Assembly: GCF_900113525.1 (NCBI RefSeq)
Contig: NZ_FOPP01000004.1
Span: forward strand, 310,001-374,000
Length of the DNA stretch: 64,000 nucleotides
Direction of reading: 5' to 3'
From: Pedobacter insulae
GTDB taxonomy: Bacteria; Bacteroidota; Bacteroidia; Sphingobacteriales; Sphingobacteriaceae
The position numbers and the translations under genes are program-made. Numbering within the stretch: position 1 is the stretch's first letter; every line of letters starts with the position of its first letter. Shown piece after piece: positions 42,332 to 51,721 of the stretch. A model generated the notes under the pieces. It did no database searches. It was not told the origin of the DNA and saw only the letters and a program-made list of their open reading frames with translations.

Positions 42332-44845
42332 ATGACGCATACCTATAAAATAACCGGAATGAGCTGCCAGGGCTGCCGAACCAAGGTTGAAAAAGCATTG
42401 AATGGAATTGATGGCATTTCTGCTAAGGTTACGCTGGAACCTGCTGAGGCAATAATTACCATGGATAAGCATATTCAGACTGAAAAGTTGCAGGAAGCAT
42501 TATCGGCTAGCGGAAATTACAGTATTGAAATGAAAGCCCATGAGAAGGATACAAAAGAAAAAGTTCATCACCATCATGGCACAACCCCTATTAAAGTAAA
42601 CAGGGAAGAAACTGGAGGGGTGTACTATTGTCCGATGCATTGTGAAGGAGATAAAACGTATGATAAACCAGGTCATTGCCCAGTTTGTGGAATGGATTTG
42701 CTAAAACAGCCTACATTAAAGCAAGCAACACAATTTACCTGTCCCATGCATCCCGAAATCATTAGCGATCAGCCCGGTTCCTGTCCAATTTGTGGGATGG
42801 ACTTGGTGCCGTTAGGGGGTAATTTGGAAGAGGAAGATAAAGTCTATGAAACCCTTTTGCGCAAGTTTAAGATTGCAACAATTTTTACGGTACCCATCTT
42901 TTTAATTGCGATGTCAGAAATGATACCAGGCAACCCGATCTTTAAGTTAATGGAACTGAAATATTGGAACTGGGTTCAGTTTGCCTTTTCTATCCCCGTG
43001 GTGTTTTATGCAACATGGATGTTCTTTCAACGTGCTTGGCAATCTATCATTACATGGAAACTCAATATGTTTACCCTGATCGGTATTGGTGCGGGCGTGG
43101 CTTGGCTTTTTAGTCTTGTCGCCTTGCTTTTCCCTGATGTTTTTCCAGACCAGTTTAAAACCCACCATGGTACGGTCTATGTTTATTTTGAAGCGGCCAC
43201 CGTAATCTTGACCTTGGTGTTGCTTGGTCAGCTTTTAGAAGCTAGGGCACACGGGAAAACCAATAGTGCCATTAAAGAGCTATTAAAATTAGCCCCAAAT
43301 ACGGCCACAAGGATTGTTGGAGATAAAGAGTCGACAGTTTCCATTGATGACATTCAAAAGGGGGATTTGTTAAGAGTGAAGCCGGGCGAAAAAATACCGG
43401 TAGATGGTAGCATTAAAACAGGAGAAGCCATCATTGATGAATCCATGATCTCTGGAGAACCTGTTCCGGTGGAGAAAAAGACCGGAGACAAGGTAAGTTC
43501 AGGTACGATCAACGGAAATAAGACTTTTGTAATGTTGGCAGAAAAAGTGGGTTCAGAAACCCTGCTGTCCCAGATTATCGAAATGGTTAATTCTGCCAGT
43601 CGTTCAAAAGCACCTATCCAAAAAATGGCCGATAAGATTTCAGGCTATTTTGTGCCCGTGGTAGTATTGATTGCCATTGTTACCTTTATTGTATGGGCAA
43701 TCTATGGACCTGAACCATCTTATGTTTATGCATTTGTAAATGCCATTGCCGTATTGATCATTGCCTGTCCATGTGCCCTGGGCTTGGCTACGCCTATGTC
43801 GGTAATGGTAGGTGTTGGAAAAGGTGCCCAATCTGGTATACTCATCAAGAATGCAGAATCATTAGAAAAAATGAATGCAATTGATGTAGTTATTATTGAT
43901 AAAACTGGAACGGTTACAGAAGGTAAACCATCTGTAGAAAAAGTAGTGAGCGTAAATTCTGATTTCAATGAAAAGGATGTCCTTGAAAGAATAGTAGCAT
44001 TAAATAGTAGCAGTGAGCATCCTTTGGCGCAGGCTACGTTACGTTACGGAGAAGAAAATAAGATAAAAGTTCAACCAATCTCAAATTTTGAAGCGGTAAC
44101 CGGTAAAGGGGTTATAGGTAAGCTGGGCAAAGAGGAACTTGCTTTGGGGAATCAAAAATTAATGGAACATGTTAAAGCCAAAATTGACAATAAATTAGAT
44201 GAACAAGTTAAGGCTGCCCAAAAGCAAGGGAAAACGGTTTCCTATCTAGCTGTCGGAAATAAGGCCGTTGGCTTTGTAGTTATTTCTGATAAAATTAAAG
44301 CTTCCAGTGCAGCAGCTATTCATAAACTTCAACAGGAAGGTTTAAAGGTGATTATGTTTACCGGAGACAATGAAGATACGGCAAGAGCAGTTAGTGGAAC
44401 CCTGAATTTAGATGGCTTCAAAGCAGGGATGCTGCCAGAGGATAAGTTGAATGAAATAAAAAAACTACAGGGCGAAGGTAAAAAGGTAGCTATGGCTGGC
44501 GATGGTATTAACGATGCCCCTGCATTATCGCAGGCAGACATTGGTATCGCTATGGGGACAGGAACGGATGTCGCTATTGAAAGTGCAGCAATTACTTTGG
44601 TAAAAGGTGATCTGAACGGAATTGCAAAGGCAAGGTTATTGAGCCATAAGGTAATGGGCAATATAAAAGGGAATCTGTTTTTCGCTCTTGGGTATAATGT
44701 ACTGGGAATACCTGTAGCGGCTGGACTTTTATATCCGGTTTTTGGGATTTTATTGTCACCGATGATAGCTGCACTAGCGATGAGCTTCAGCTCAGTATCT
44801 GTAATTCTGAATTCTTTACGACTGAGAAGTGCAAAAATCGATTAA
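42332..44845 (+). CDS. Copper P1B-type ATPase with HMA and two heavy-metal-binding domains
   Basis: The 837-residue protein begins with an HMA domain (GMSCQGCRTKVE, CxxC), a short His stretch and two YHS-like domains (YYCPMHCEGDKTYDKPGHCP and FTCPMHPEIISDQPGSCPIC), then the ATPase core with ACPCALGLATP, DKTGTVTEG, SEHPLAQ and GDGINDAPALSQAD. The CPC motif indicates Cu(I)/Ag(I). It is the second copper ATPase of the island; the extra domains suggest it is tuned to the periplasmic copper genes around it. It starts 10 bases after the oxidase gene. Confidence 0.93.
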   Translation: MTHTYKITGMSCQGCRTKVEKALNGIDGISAKVTLEPAEAIITMDKHIQTEKLQEALSASGNYSIEMKAHEKDTKEKVHHHHGTTPIKVNREETGGVYYCPMHCEGDKTYDKPGHCPVCGMDLLKQPTLKQATQFTCPMHPEIISDQPGSCPICGMDLVPLGGNLEEEDKVYETLLRKFKIATIFTVPIFLIAMSEMIPGNPIFKLMELKYWNWVQFAFSIPVVFYATWMFFQRAWQSIITWKLNMFTLIGIGAGVAWLFSLVALLFPDVFPDQFKTHHGTVYVYFEAATVILTLVLLGQLLEARAHGKTNSAIKELLKLAPNTATRIVGDKESTVSIDDIQKGDLLRVKPGEKIPVDGSIKTGEAIIDESMISGEPVPVEKKTGDKVSSGTINGNKTFVMLAEKVGSETLLSQIIEMVNSASRSKAPIQKMADKISGYFVPVVVLIAIVTFIVWAIYGPEPSYVYAFVNAIAVLIIACPCALGLATPMSVMVGVGKGAQSGILIKNAESLEKMNAIDVVIIDKTGTVTEGKPSVEKVVSVNSDFNEKDVLERIVALNSSSEHPLAQATLRYGEENKIKVQPISNFEAVTGKGVIGKLGKEELALGNQKLMEHVKAKIDNKLDEQVKAAQKQGKTVSYLAVGNKAVGFVVISDKIKASSAAAIHKLQQEGLKVIMFTGDNEDTARAVSGTLNLDGFKAGMLPEDKLNEIKKLQGEGKKVAMAGDGINDAPALSQADIGIAMGTGTDVAIESAAITLVKGDLNGIAKARLLSHKVMGNIKGNLFFALGYNVLGIPVAAGLLYPVFGILLSPMIAALAMSFSSVSVILNSLRLRSAKID

Positions 44846-44892
44846 ACAATGTGGGTGACAGCAAACTGAAAAGAAATTTAACTTGATTGATC

Positions 44893-45387
44893 ATGAAAAA
44901 TATGGAACATAAAGATATGCAAATGGAAACATCGCATAAAAATTCCTACAAAAAACTGCTGACTATGGCAGTACTTTCTTTCATAGCGATGTACATTTTG
45001 ATGTATTCAATGGCTAACAGCATAAGTAACATTTATCCAAACATTAATCAATTCTATATGGCAGCCTTGATGACTATGCCAATGGTCATCATTGAACTAG
45101 CGTTAATGGGCAAGATGTATGGGAATAAGAAACTAAACGTAACCCTGATAGCTCTTAGTTCGGCAGGTTTAATTGGGTTCTTTTCTTTAATACAGTTTCA
45201 AACTGCCGTTTCGGATAAACAGTTTTTAAAGGGAATGATCCCGCATCATGCAGCGGCCATACTAATGAGCGAGCAATCGAATTCCCAAGACCCTGAGATA
45301 AAAAAATTACAGGAAGAAATTATTTCAAGCCAAAAACAAGAGATAAAAATAATGAAGGCAAAGTTGAAAGAACTAGAAAAAAAGTAA
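44893..45387 (+). CDS. DUF305 membrane protein
   Basis: Start ATG at 44893. The protein has three membrane segments (about residues 25-45, 55-75, 85-100) and the DUF305 signature FLKGMIPHHAAAILMSEQS, followed by a helical tail ending KLKELEKK. The HH pair and Met residues near the membrane surface suggest copper binding. It is the last gene before a strong terminator. Confidence 0.85.
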   Translation: MKNMEHKDMQMETSHKNSYKKLLTMAVLSFIAMYILMYSMANSISNIYPNINQFYMAALMTMPMVIIELALMGKMYGNKKLNVTLIALSSAGLIGFFSLIQFQTAVSDKQFLKGMIPHHAAAILMSEQSNSQDPEIKKLQEEIISSQKQEIKIMKAKLKELEKK

Positions 45388-45481
45388 CGAACTATTTTGT
45401 TTATATCAGTTAAATATTTTGACAGGCGAATACTATTTCATTTTTTTTACGTTTATTTATATCGAGAGCGTTAATTTAGAT

Positions 45482-45512
45482 AAGCGGGAATAGCCTTAGG
45501 CGGTTCCCGCTT
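45482..45512 (+). terminator. Intrinsic terminator ending the copper block
   Basis: AAGCGGGAA (45482-45490) pairs exactly with TTCCCGCTT (45504-45512) around a 13-base loop and is followed by TCTTTTT. It separates the copper genes from the arsenic operon. Confidence 0.9.
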
Positions 45513-45646
45513 TCTTTTTGGCAAGTACCGTTGTTTTATAACGAAGCTCATGTATCGTCAAAAAATGACTTCATACCCTTCAATACTAGAAGCGAGGCAT
45601 TCAGCCTTTCAATTATTTCTCATTTTATTTGCTTTTTAAATCTACG

Positions 45647-45664
45647 TATCGTAATATTGCGATA
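45647..45664. promoter_or_regulatory. ArsR operator upstream of arsR
   Basis: TATCGTAATATTGCGATA is an 18-bp inverted repeat with one mismatch pair, 7 bases before the arsR ATG. Its position fits repression by ArsR. A related 16-bp inverted repeat (ATCGCAAAATTACGAT) lies at 46022-46037 between arsR and the next gene. Confidence 0.75.
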
Positions 45665-45671
45665 TAAAATT

Positions 45672-46001
45672 ATGGGACTTACAAAGACAGAAATATTCAC
45701 GCAGGAGCAGAACGAACTTTCGACACTTTTGAAGGCGATTGCACATCCTGCACGCATTGCGATATTGCAGCAGATCATTTCTGCGAATGCCTGTATCTGT
45801 GGCGACCTCGTGGAAGAACTCGGACTTGCGCAGGCAACGATCTCCCAGCATTTGAAAGAGCTGAAAAATGCGGGCATTATTCAGGGAACGATCGATGGGG
45901 TGAAGGTCTGCTATTGCATAGAACCGAAAACATGGGCCCTTTTACAAAAGCTGTTTGGAGACTTTATGGGCTCCTATTCAGATCCCAAGGACTGTTGCTA
46001 A
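45672..46001 (+). CDS. arsR: ArsR-family arsenic-responsive repressor
   Basis: The ATG at 45672 gives 109 residues; the frame is open from 45531 but the operator lies between. The winged-helix domain has LAIAHPARIAI-like HPARIAILQQI, the metal motif NACICGDLVE (CxC) and the recognition helix LAQATISQHLKELKNAG, plus a C-terminal DCC. Arsenite binding to the Cys residues should release it from the operator. It heads a six-gene operon. Confidence 0.92.
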   Translation: MGLTKTEIFTQEQNELSTLLKAIAHPARIAILQQIISANACICGDLVEELGLAQATISQHLKELKNAGIIQGTIDGVKVCYCIEPKTWALLQKLFGDFMGSYSDPKDCC

Positions 46002-46021
46002 CCCTTTTTTTGAGTAAATCC

Positions 46022-46037
46022 ATCGCAAAATTACGAT
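46022..46037. promoter_or_regulatory. Second ArsR-type operator inside the ars operon
   Basis: ATCGCAAAATTACGAT repeats the ATCG..AA..TT..CGAT pattern of the first operator, 18 bases before the DUF6428 gene. It may act as an internal operator, allowing a separate transcript without arsR. Confidence 0.6.
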
Positions 46038-46054
46038 ACATAAATAGAGAATAT

Positions 46055-46522
46055 ATGAAACTATCAGAAATCAAAACCATCTTGGCAACAGCTGAAGCAG
46101 TTAATTTCCAAGTAGAAAACGGAGAAACCGTACCAGAACATTTCCACGTAACAGAAGTAGGTGTCATCACCAAGGACTTCATCGACTGTGGAGGAAAGGT
46201 GCGCCATGAGAAAGTGGCAAACTTCCAGTTATGGGATGCCGATGACTACGAGCATCGCTTGAAAGCTGGAAAATTGCTGAACATCATTTCCCTATCAGAA
46301 AAGGTATTGGGCATGGAAGACCTGGAAATCGAAGTGGAATACCAATCTGGAACCATAGGCAAATATGATCTTGGCTTTGATGGAACGAATTTCCTCTTAC
46401 TTGCCAAGCAGACAGCTTGCCTAGCAAGGGAGGCTTGCGGCGTTGAAGACGCTCCAAAAAAAGGAATGGTTAATCTGGCAGGTGCGGCAAACAGTTGTAC
46501 CCCTGGTGGCGGTTGCTGTTAA
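46055..46522 (+). CDS. DUF6428-like protein of ars operons
   Basis: The 155-residue product from ATG 46055 (the frame is open earlier but overlaps arsR) contains the conserved EHFHVTEVGVITKDFIDCGG, YEHRLKAGKLLNII and IGKYDLGFDG segments, and ends in SCTPGGGCC. I recall this as DUF6428, usually found right after arsR in Bacteroidota. The Cys-rich tail may bind arsenic. Its reaction is unknown. Confidence 0.75.
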   Translation: MKLSEIKTILATAEAVNFQVENGETVPEHFHVTEVGVITKDFIDCGGKVRHEKVANFQLWDADDYEHRLKAGKLLNIISLSEKVLGMEDLEIEVEYQSGTIGKYDLGFDGTNFLLLAKQTACLAREACGVEDAPKKGMVNLAGAANSCTPGGGCC

Positions 46523-46532
46523 TCCGTTAGTT

Positions 46533-47018
46533 ATGAAGATAAGGAATTTATTGCCATCGGACTGGGATTCGGTGAAATCAATCTACGAAAAAGGCATAGC
46601 CACAGACAATGCCACTTTTCAGACCAGCGCACCCTCTTGGGAAGAATGGGACAGCTCACATCTTGGCACATGCAGGGTCATTGCCGAAGAAAATGGAAGT
46701 TTGCTCGGATGGGCAGCATTGACCCCTGTTTCTTCACGTTGCGTGTATGCAGGTGTAGCTGAAGTCAGCGTATATGTTCACCCCGAGCAATCAGGTAAAG
46801 GAATCGGGCTTGCGCTTTTAGAAGCGCTTGTAACCTTAAGCGAAGCTGAAGGAATATGGACCTTACAGGCAGATATATTTCCCGAGAATATCGGTAGCCT
46901 TCGCATCCATGAAAAAGCAGGGTTCAGAACCCTTGGCGTTAGGGAGAAAATTGGAAAGCAGAATGGGGTTTGGAGAGACACGGTGCTTTTGGAAAGAAGA
47001 AGTAATAAAATCATTTGA
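46533..47018 (+). CDS. GNAT N-acetyltransferase, ArsN-like
   Basis: ATG 46533 gives 161 residues with the GNAT fold: acetyl-CoA loop VHPEQSGKGIGLALLEAL, plus VYAGVAEVSVYV, IFPENIGSLRIHEKAGF and GVWRDTVLLERRS. This pattern is that of phosphinothricin/arsinothricin acetyltransferases (ArsN1 type), which inactivate the arsenic antibiotic arsinothricin. Context in an ars operon supports it. Substrate not proven. Confidence 0.8.
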   Translation: MKIRNLLPSDWDSVKSIYEKGIATDNATFQTSAPSWEEWDSSHLGTCRVIAEENGSLLGWAALTPVSSRCVYAGVAEVSVYVHPEQSGKGIGLALLEALVTLSEAEGIWTLQADIFPENIGSLRIHEKAGFRTLGVREKIGKQNGVWRDTVLLERRSNKII

Positions 47019-47029
47019 TACTAGAAATT

Positions 47030-47449
47030 ATGAAGAAAATATTAGTGCTATGCACTGGGAACAGTTGCAGGAGCCAGATTGCAGAAGGTTATTTAAGACA
47101 TTTTGCTGGAGATAAAGCGGAAGTATACAGTGCGGGAATTGAAACCCATGGCGTAAACCCAAAGGCTATTGAGATCATGAAAAGGGATGGAATAGACATT
47201 TCTCGACATACCTCCAACAACATTGATGAGTATATGGATACCAGTTTCGATTACGTGATCACTGTTTGTGATAACGCAAAAGAGAGCTGCCCTTATTTCC
47301 CGACGAATGCCGTAAAGTTCCATTATAACTTTCCCGATCCCGCAAAAGCTAAAGGCACCGAAGAAGAAGTGATGGAGCAGTTCCGTGAAGTAAGGGAGAT
47401 GATCCGCAAATACGCACAGAACTTCGTTAACGAGAACTTAAAGCGCTAA
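47030..47449 (+). CDS. arsC: Arsenate reductase, low-molecular-weight phosphatase type
   Basis: ATG 47030 gives 139 residues. The P-loop [14 protein letters not shown] holds the nucleophilic Cys; the resolving residues are in [15 protein letters not shown] (two Cys) and the general acid in FPDPAKAKG. This matches thioredoxin-coupled ArsC, which reduces arsenate to arsenite. The acr3 gene follows one base later. Confidence 0.95.
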   Translation: MKKILVLCTGNSCRSQIAEGYLRHFAGDKAEVYSAGIETHGVNPKAIEIMKRDGIDISRHTSNNIDEYMDTSFDYVITVCDNAKESCPYFPTNAVKFHYNFPDPAKAKGTEEEVMEQFREVREMIRKYAQNFVNENLKR

Positions 47450-47450
47450 G

Positions 47451-48509
47451 ATGTCTGCAAACAATTGTGCGCCCGTAGTGGAGCGGAAAAAACTTGGTTT
47501 CCTTGACCGTTACCTTACCCTTTGGATATTCTTGGCGATGGCAATTGGTGTCGGTATTGGCTACTTCATACCGTCATCATCTGGCTTTATCAATTCATTC
47601 TCCAGCGGAACAACAAATTTACCGCTGGCAATCGGCCTCATCCTGATGATGTACCCGCCACTTGCAAAAGTGAAATATGAAAAGATGGGTGAAGTGTTCA
47701 AGGACACAAAAGTGCTAACTGTTTCACTGGTGTTGAACTGGATCATCGGGCCATTGTTGATGTTCTTTTTAGCGATAACTTTTTTAAGGGATGATCCCGA
47801 ATACATGGTTGGTCTTATCTTAATTGGACTTGCCCGTTGTATTGCCATGGTCGTCGTATGGAATGAACTTGCAGAGGGAAACCGCGAGTATGCGGCAGGG
47901 CTTATAGCGCTCAATAGTATCTTTCAGGTACTGCTCTATAGCGTTTTCGCTTACGTGTTCATTACCGTTCTTCCTCCATATTTTGGACTTAAAAGTCTGG
48001 AAGTGAATATTACGATTGGTGAGATAGCCAAAAGTGTCGGCATATATCTGGGACTGCCTTTTGCATTGGGCATTATCTCAAGGTTCGTTTTGATCAAAAT
48101 GAAAGGTGAAGAATGGTTCCAGGATAAGTTCGTACCGATGATATCGCCCATTACCTTGATTGCTTTGCTTTTTACCATCGTGATCATGTTCAGTCTAAAG
48201 GGTAACCTGATCGTTCAGATTCCAATGGATGTGGTTCGAATTGCCATACCCCTTGTGATCTACTTTTCGATCATGTTCGTAGCCAGCTTTTTTGCGGGCA
48301 AATACTTTGGTGCGGATTATTCAAGGAGCACTTCGATTGCCTTTACGGCCACTGGGAATAACTTTGAGCTGGCGATTGCAGTTGCCATAGGCGTGTTCGG
48401 TATAAACTCTGGACAGGCGTTCGCAGGGGTAATCGGGCCTTTGGTAGAGGTACCCGCACTCATTGCACTTGTCAACCTGGCCTTCTGGTTCAGGAAAAAG
48501 TTCTATTAA
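47451..48509 (+). CDS. acr3: Arsenite efflux transporter Acr3
   Basis: The 352-residue protein has ten membrane segments and the ACR3 signatures [18 protein letters not shown], the essential Cys in [14 protein letters not shown] and [20 protein letters not shown]. It uses the proton gradient to export arsenite made by ArsC. It is translationally near-coupled to arsC. Confidence 0.95.
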   Translation: MSANNCAPVVERKKLGFLDRYLTLWIFLAMAIGVGIGYFIPSSSGFINSFSSGTTNLPLAIGLILMMYPPLAKVKYEKMGEVFKDTKVLTVSLVLNWIIGPLLMFFLAITFLRDDPEYMVGLILIGLARCIAMVVVWNELAEGNREYAAGLIALNSIFQVLLYSVFAYVFITVLPPYFGLKSLEVNITIGEIAKSVGIYLGLPFALGIISRFVLIKMKGEEWFQDKFVPMISPITLIALLFTIVIMFSLKGNLIVQIPMDVVRIAIPLVIYFSIMFVASFFAGKYFGADYSRSTSIAFTATGNNFELAIAVAIGVFGINSGQAFAGVIGPLVEVPALIALVNLAFWFRKKFY

Positions 48510-48542
48510 ATTCACTAACTTTAGGTTATAGGATAGAAAACA

Positions 48543-48959
48543 ATGGTTAATTTCAAGAACAGTATTCCAGCGCTCCCTGCTGTCAGCGTTAAAAAGGCTG
48601 TGGACTTCTACCAGTCAAAAATGGGCTTTGTTGCCCGTCATCAGGAAGAAAGCTTTGCCATATTGGTTCGTGGAAGTGTCGAGATCCATCTTTGGCAGGC
48701 ATGCGACAAGAGCTGGAAATATAGGAGCCTAGCTCTTTTCCTTAGACCGATCTGGTCGGGGGCAGAAACTTTCATAGCGGGAACCGCAAGCTGTAGGGTC
48801 GAGGTTATAGGGATCGATGTGCTTTATCTCGAATATAAGGCTCAGGGGGTACTGCACAGTGAACATTCGGTTGTAGAAGAACAATATTGGGGACACCGCG
48901 ATCTAGCAACCCTAGACTTGTATGGAAACCTTATCACGTTCTATGAAGTGGTAAACTAG
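48543..48959 (+). CDS. VOC-family (bleomycin-resistance-like) protein
   Basis: The 138-residue protein shows the betaalpha-betabetabeta pattern of VOC proteins, with ALPAVSVKKAVDFYQSKMGF at the front and DLATLDLYGNLITFYE at the end, where a metal-binding Glu sits. These proteins include glyoxalases and bleomycin-binding proteins, and some act on organoarsenicals. It is the last gene of the ars operon and overlaps the convergent GDCCVxC gene by 4 bases. Confidence 0.8.
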   Translation: MVNFKNSIPALPAVSVKKAVDFYQSKMGFVARHQEESFAILVRGSVEIHLWQACDKSWKYRSLALFLRPIWSGAETFIAGTASCRVEVIGIDVLYLEYKAQGVLHSEHSVVEEQYWGHRDLATLDLYGNLITFYEVVN

Positions 48960-49171
48960 CCACAGCAGGAAGCCCCTGCTTGTATGGGTGGACATTTGGC
49001 CGTCCCATAACTACAGAATACACAACAGTCTCCTTCGAGTGGTTTTAGCACTGTTTTGCAGCTTTCACATTCGTAAAAATACTGACAGGATTCGGTAGGC
49101 ATTTCTTCATTCTTTGCAAAGCCACATTTTGGGCAGGTAATAGTTGAATCGAGTATTATTGTAGTCGCCAT
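48956..49171 (-). CDS. GDCCVxC-domain small protein
   Basis: The 71-residue protein has a zinc-ribbon-like plan: ITCPKCGFAKNEEMP, FYECESCKTVLKP and the signature EGDCCVFCSYG, ending in ASCCG. Eleven Cys in 71 residues point to metal binding. The family is known to accompany mercury and arsenic genes; the function is not established. It ends the mer-type operon. Confidence 0.85.
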   Translation of the reverse strand: MATTIILDSTITCPKCGFAKNEEMPTESCQYFYECESCKTVLKPLEGDCCVFCSYGTAKCPPIQAGASCCG

Positions 49172-49172
49172 T

Positions 49173-49781
49173 CTAGTCTTTGTTTATAATAGTGTTTCTA
49201 TAACCGATTTTTCTTATTTTTTTGCTAATACTGTCAGTGGTTATACTGTCTGGGTTGTAACTGACCAGCGCCATTCTTTTTTCAAATGAGGTCGTGGAGC
49301 TGGCAATACCGCTAATGCCTTTCAATCCCCCGTCAATGTGGCTGGTACAGCCTTCGCAGCTCATTCCCTCTATGGAGAACTTTACATTGGCAAGTTTTTT
49401 ACTTATTGTTCCGGTTGTAGTCGCTGTCTTTGGGCTGGCATAAAGCAAATTTGAATAATAGGGAAAAGTGATCAGCAGGGCAGAGATTACCGTTACAATC
49501 ATGAGAAACTTTTTTGACCCCATAAAACTTTTTTTCTGCACCTCACATCCACAATTATCTTTTTGTATGTCTTTTCGTTTCAGCAGGTTGAACCAGGCCA
49601 GTGCGAACACCAGAATGGTCAGCCCGATAATATACGGGCGATAAGGCTCGATCCAACTGAAGTAGGTTGATGCGCTCCCTGCACCTCCGATGACGGCAAA
49701 TAAAGGGGCAATGCAGCAAAGTGATGCCGTAAAGGCCGCAAACAGGCCTGCTATCCAGCTTTTTGTTGTTCCTATACTCAT
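49173..49781 (-). CDS. merTP: Mercuric transport protein MerTP fusion
   Basis: The 202-residue protein has a MerT-like membrane part with the first-helix Cys pair (AAFTASLCCIAPLFAVIGGAG), a second loop Cys set (NCGCEVQ), a third membrane segment and a C-terminal MerP/HMA domain with EGMSCEGCTSHIDG. It should bring Hg(II), or possibly another soft metal, across the inner membrane. No MerA reductase is present in the window. Its ATG overlaps the regulator stop (ATGA). Confidence 0.88.
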   Translation of the reverse strand: MSIGTTKSWIAGLFAAFTASLCCIAPLFAVIGGAGSASTYFSWIEPYRPYIIGLTILVFALAWFNLLKRKDIQKDNCGCEVQKKSFMGSKKFLMIVTVISALLITFPYYSNLLYASPKTATTTGTISKKLANVKFSIEGMSCEGCTSHIDGGLKGISGIASSTTSFEKRMALVSYNPDSITTDSISKKIRKIGYRNTIINKD

Positions 49782-50149
49782 GGATGTACCGTAGTTAAAT
49801 GTTTTTGCAGTTGATTGAAGAATGGGCGAAGCAGGCCGAGTTGGGAAGCCTCAATGGAATAGAATACGGTCTGGCCTGATTTTACCGAATGGATCATGCC
49901 ACCATCCTTCAGCTTACGAAGGTGCTGTGATATGGCAGGGATTGTCATACCCAATATGTCGCTCAGGTCACATGGGCAAAGTTCGCCTTCTCTGTTTAAT
50001 AGGAAAAGTATCTTTAGTCTAACCTCGTTCCCGGTGAGAGCCAATAGTCCTGATAGGTATGAGAATGGACCACTACTTTCATTCAAGGCTTCTTTGCAAT
50101 TATTAATCTGACCTTGATCCGCGAAAATTCTTTTACAACTGTTCATCAT
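49778..50149 (-). CDS. ArsR-family regulator of the mer-type operon
   Basis: The Met at 50149 (MMNSCKRIFADQGQ) is preferred over 50182. The 123-residue winged-helix protein has GELCPCDLSDILG, a CxC metal motif of the ArsR type, and the recognition helix TIPAISQHLRKLKDGG. It lies first in the operon with merTP and the GDCCVxC gene, so an ArsR protein rather than MerR probably controls mercury genes here. Confidence 0.88.
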   Translation of the reverse strand: MMNSCKRIFADQGQINNCKEALNESSGPFSYLSGLLALTGNEVRLKILFLLNREGELCPCDLSDILGMTIPAISQHLRKLKDGGMIHSVKSGQTVFYSIEASQLGLLRPFFNQLQKHLTTVHP

Positions 50150-50350
50150 TAAAATAATGAACAAATATAAGCATTTAAGCAATTACTTAAATACAAATTA
50201 TGCAATTCAGGGATAGGATATCTTCTAGATGCCAATCAATAGATTGTCTGTTGTGATCATTGCGCAATTCTCATCTAGGGAAAGAAATATTGAACGGATT
50301 AATGATGGGTCTAAAGATGCAGAAATCAATTTGTCACCAAAAATGGTGAA

Positions 50351-50383
50351 GATTTGTCGCAATACAATATATTGCGACAAATC
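50351..50383. repeat. Perfect 14-bp inverted repeat
   Basis: GATTTGTCGCAATA (50351-50364) and its exact complement (50370-50383) flank a 5-base spacer. The inner TCGCAATA / TATTGCGA half-sites resemble the arsR operator and recur at 50397-50404. It may be an operator for an ArsR-type regulator, although no gene start is close. Confidence 0.6.
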
Positions 50384-50593
50384 CTCTTTGTTTTTATCGC
50401 AATACTTTGAAATTGTCGCGATATGAAAGACGAACGGAAACAACAGATAGTGGAAAAACCATAACCTATTGACCCCTCTTTACCAAAAATAAGTTATTGA
50501 TTATTGTCTGACAACCAGTTTGCTTTGCGGTATTCCGAAATTGGCGGAACGGGGTTAATCAAATTGGTTTATCCAAGCAGGTATTTAATGTAT

Positions 50594-50847
50594 AAAACTC
50601 AGCCAAAACTCAGCCAAATTATAGAAATTCTTCCGAAAAATTGCCATTAAAATTTTCCGAAAAAAAGACTAAAAAACGGCTAATTTTAACATGAAATTGA
50701 TGATTTAACGAAAATTTTATTTGTTGACAATAATGTGATCGACACAAAATAGATTTAAAATATGTCTTTAAAGTGGTTTAAATGATGTTTTTTGTTTATC
50801 TTTATTTTTAAATTTTAATTAAAAACTCAGCCAAAACTCAGCCAAAT
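50594..50847. repeat. Pair of identical 26-bp repeats, each a tandem of 11-bp units
   Basis: 50594-50619 and 50822-50847 are identical, each made of two AAAACTCAGCC units followed by AAAT. They are 228 bases apart in the same orientation. A diverged version occurs at 20725-20742. Such iterated short repeats are typical of integrase arm sites or replication/transfer-protein binding sites. Confidence 0.65.
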
Positions 50848-51302
50848 CACTCAAAATGACGGATAAAAAACCCCTTTTAGAGCATCAAAAACAGCGTTTA
50901 GAGCTCGCAATTGATGAAATATCCACTCCGATATTCTCCACAATTAGTATTTTAGGTAAATAAACGACTAAATCTTTCTATAGAATGTCAGTTTTAAACA
51001 TCTAAGAAGCCAACAAAATAAATATTAGAGTTTTTAACTGAAATGTTCTAGTTCCAGCTGTCGCCGAGAGATATAAAATATTAAAAATTGGATTATTTTA
51101 ATTTCCTTTATAAGGATGGTCTATGCAACTCAAATAGATTTCGATTCAATTTTTCCTAACATCAAGCCAAATACAAGCTATTATACATGTCATGAATTTT
51201 TAGAATGGTATCCTAAAATTTATATTTGGTTACTACCTAACCAGTACCCAAAAACTCCATTATATCCTTTCCAATTTTGCCATATCATTTAATATTCAAA
51301 TT

Positions 51303-51587
51303 ATGGCAACCATTGAATTTATAACCAAAGAAGATCTTGATCAGTTTAAGCAAGAACTCTTTTCTGAACTAAGGCGACCTGGACAAAGGCTACATAAAAT
51401 CAGTGAACAAAAAGAGTGGTTGAAAAGCTATGAAGTTCGTAAGTTGTTGAGCATATCGCCTGGTACGTTGCAAGGTCTTCGAGATACTGGCAAACTCAAA
51501 TTTAACAAAGTTGGTGGGTTGATGTTCTACAAGTACGACGATGTGATTGCACTCGTGGAGGGAAAGAAAATAATTCCCAAACCCTGA
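51303..51587 (+). CDS. Helix-turn-helix (excisionase-like) DNA-binding protein
   Basis: The 94-residue protein has a coiled N-terminus (FITKEDLDQFKQELFSEL) and a MerR-like HTH_17 domain with WLKSYEVRKLLSISPGTLQG and a wing FNKVGGLMFYKYDDV. In Bacteroidota mobile elements such genes precede mobilisation genes and act as excisionases or transcription factors. Context supports this. Confidence 0.85.
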   Translation: MATIEFITKEDLDQFKQELFSELRRPGQRLHKISEQKEWLKSYEVRKLLSISPGTLQGLRDTGKLKFNKVGGLMFYKYDDVIALVEGKKIIPKP

Positions 51588-51721
51588 ATCTAGAACCAGT
51601 TAGTTTCCAAAAAGTAACAACGTTATTCACGGAAATCAACTAAAAAACGAACCATAATATTTTACAGTTTTAAGTTCCAAAACCAATGTGATTTCGGTTA
51701 CGTGTAAACACCATTGTGTTT

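Larger units (their letters stand above)
50225..51302. other. Gene-free regulatory and repeat-rich stretch
   Basis: About 1.1 kb with no convincing gene. It holds a perfect 14-bp inverted repeat (50351-50383), a second looser dyad (50396-50422), two exact 26-bp repeats (50594-50619, 50822-50847) and a 35-codon frame at 50856-50963 beginning MTDKKPLLEHQKQRLE that may be a gene remnant. It separates the mer/ars block from the mobilisation block and looks like an internal junction. Confidence 0.55.

Noticed and set aside
50225..50443. Two opposite 65-72-residue frames over the dyad region
   Set aside because: Their codons are generated by the inverted repeats; both strands are equally open, which argues against coding.
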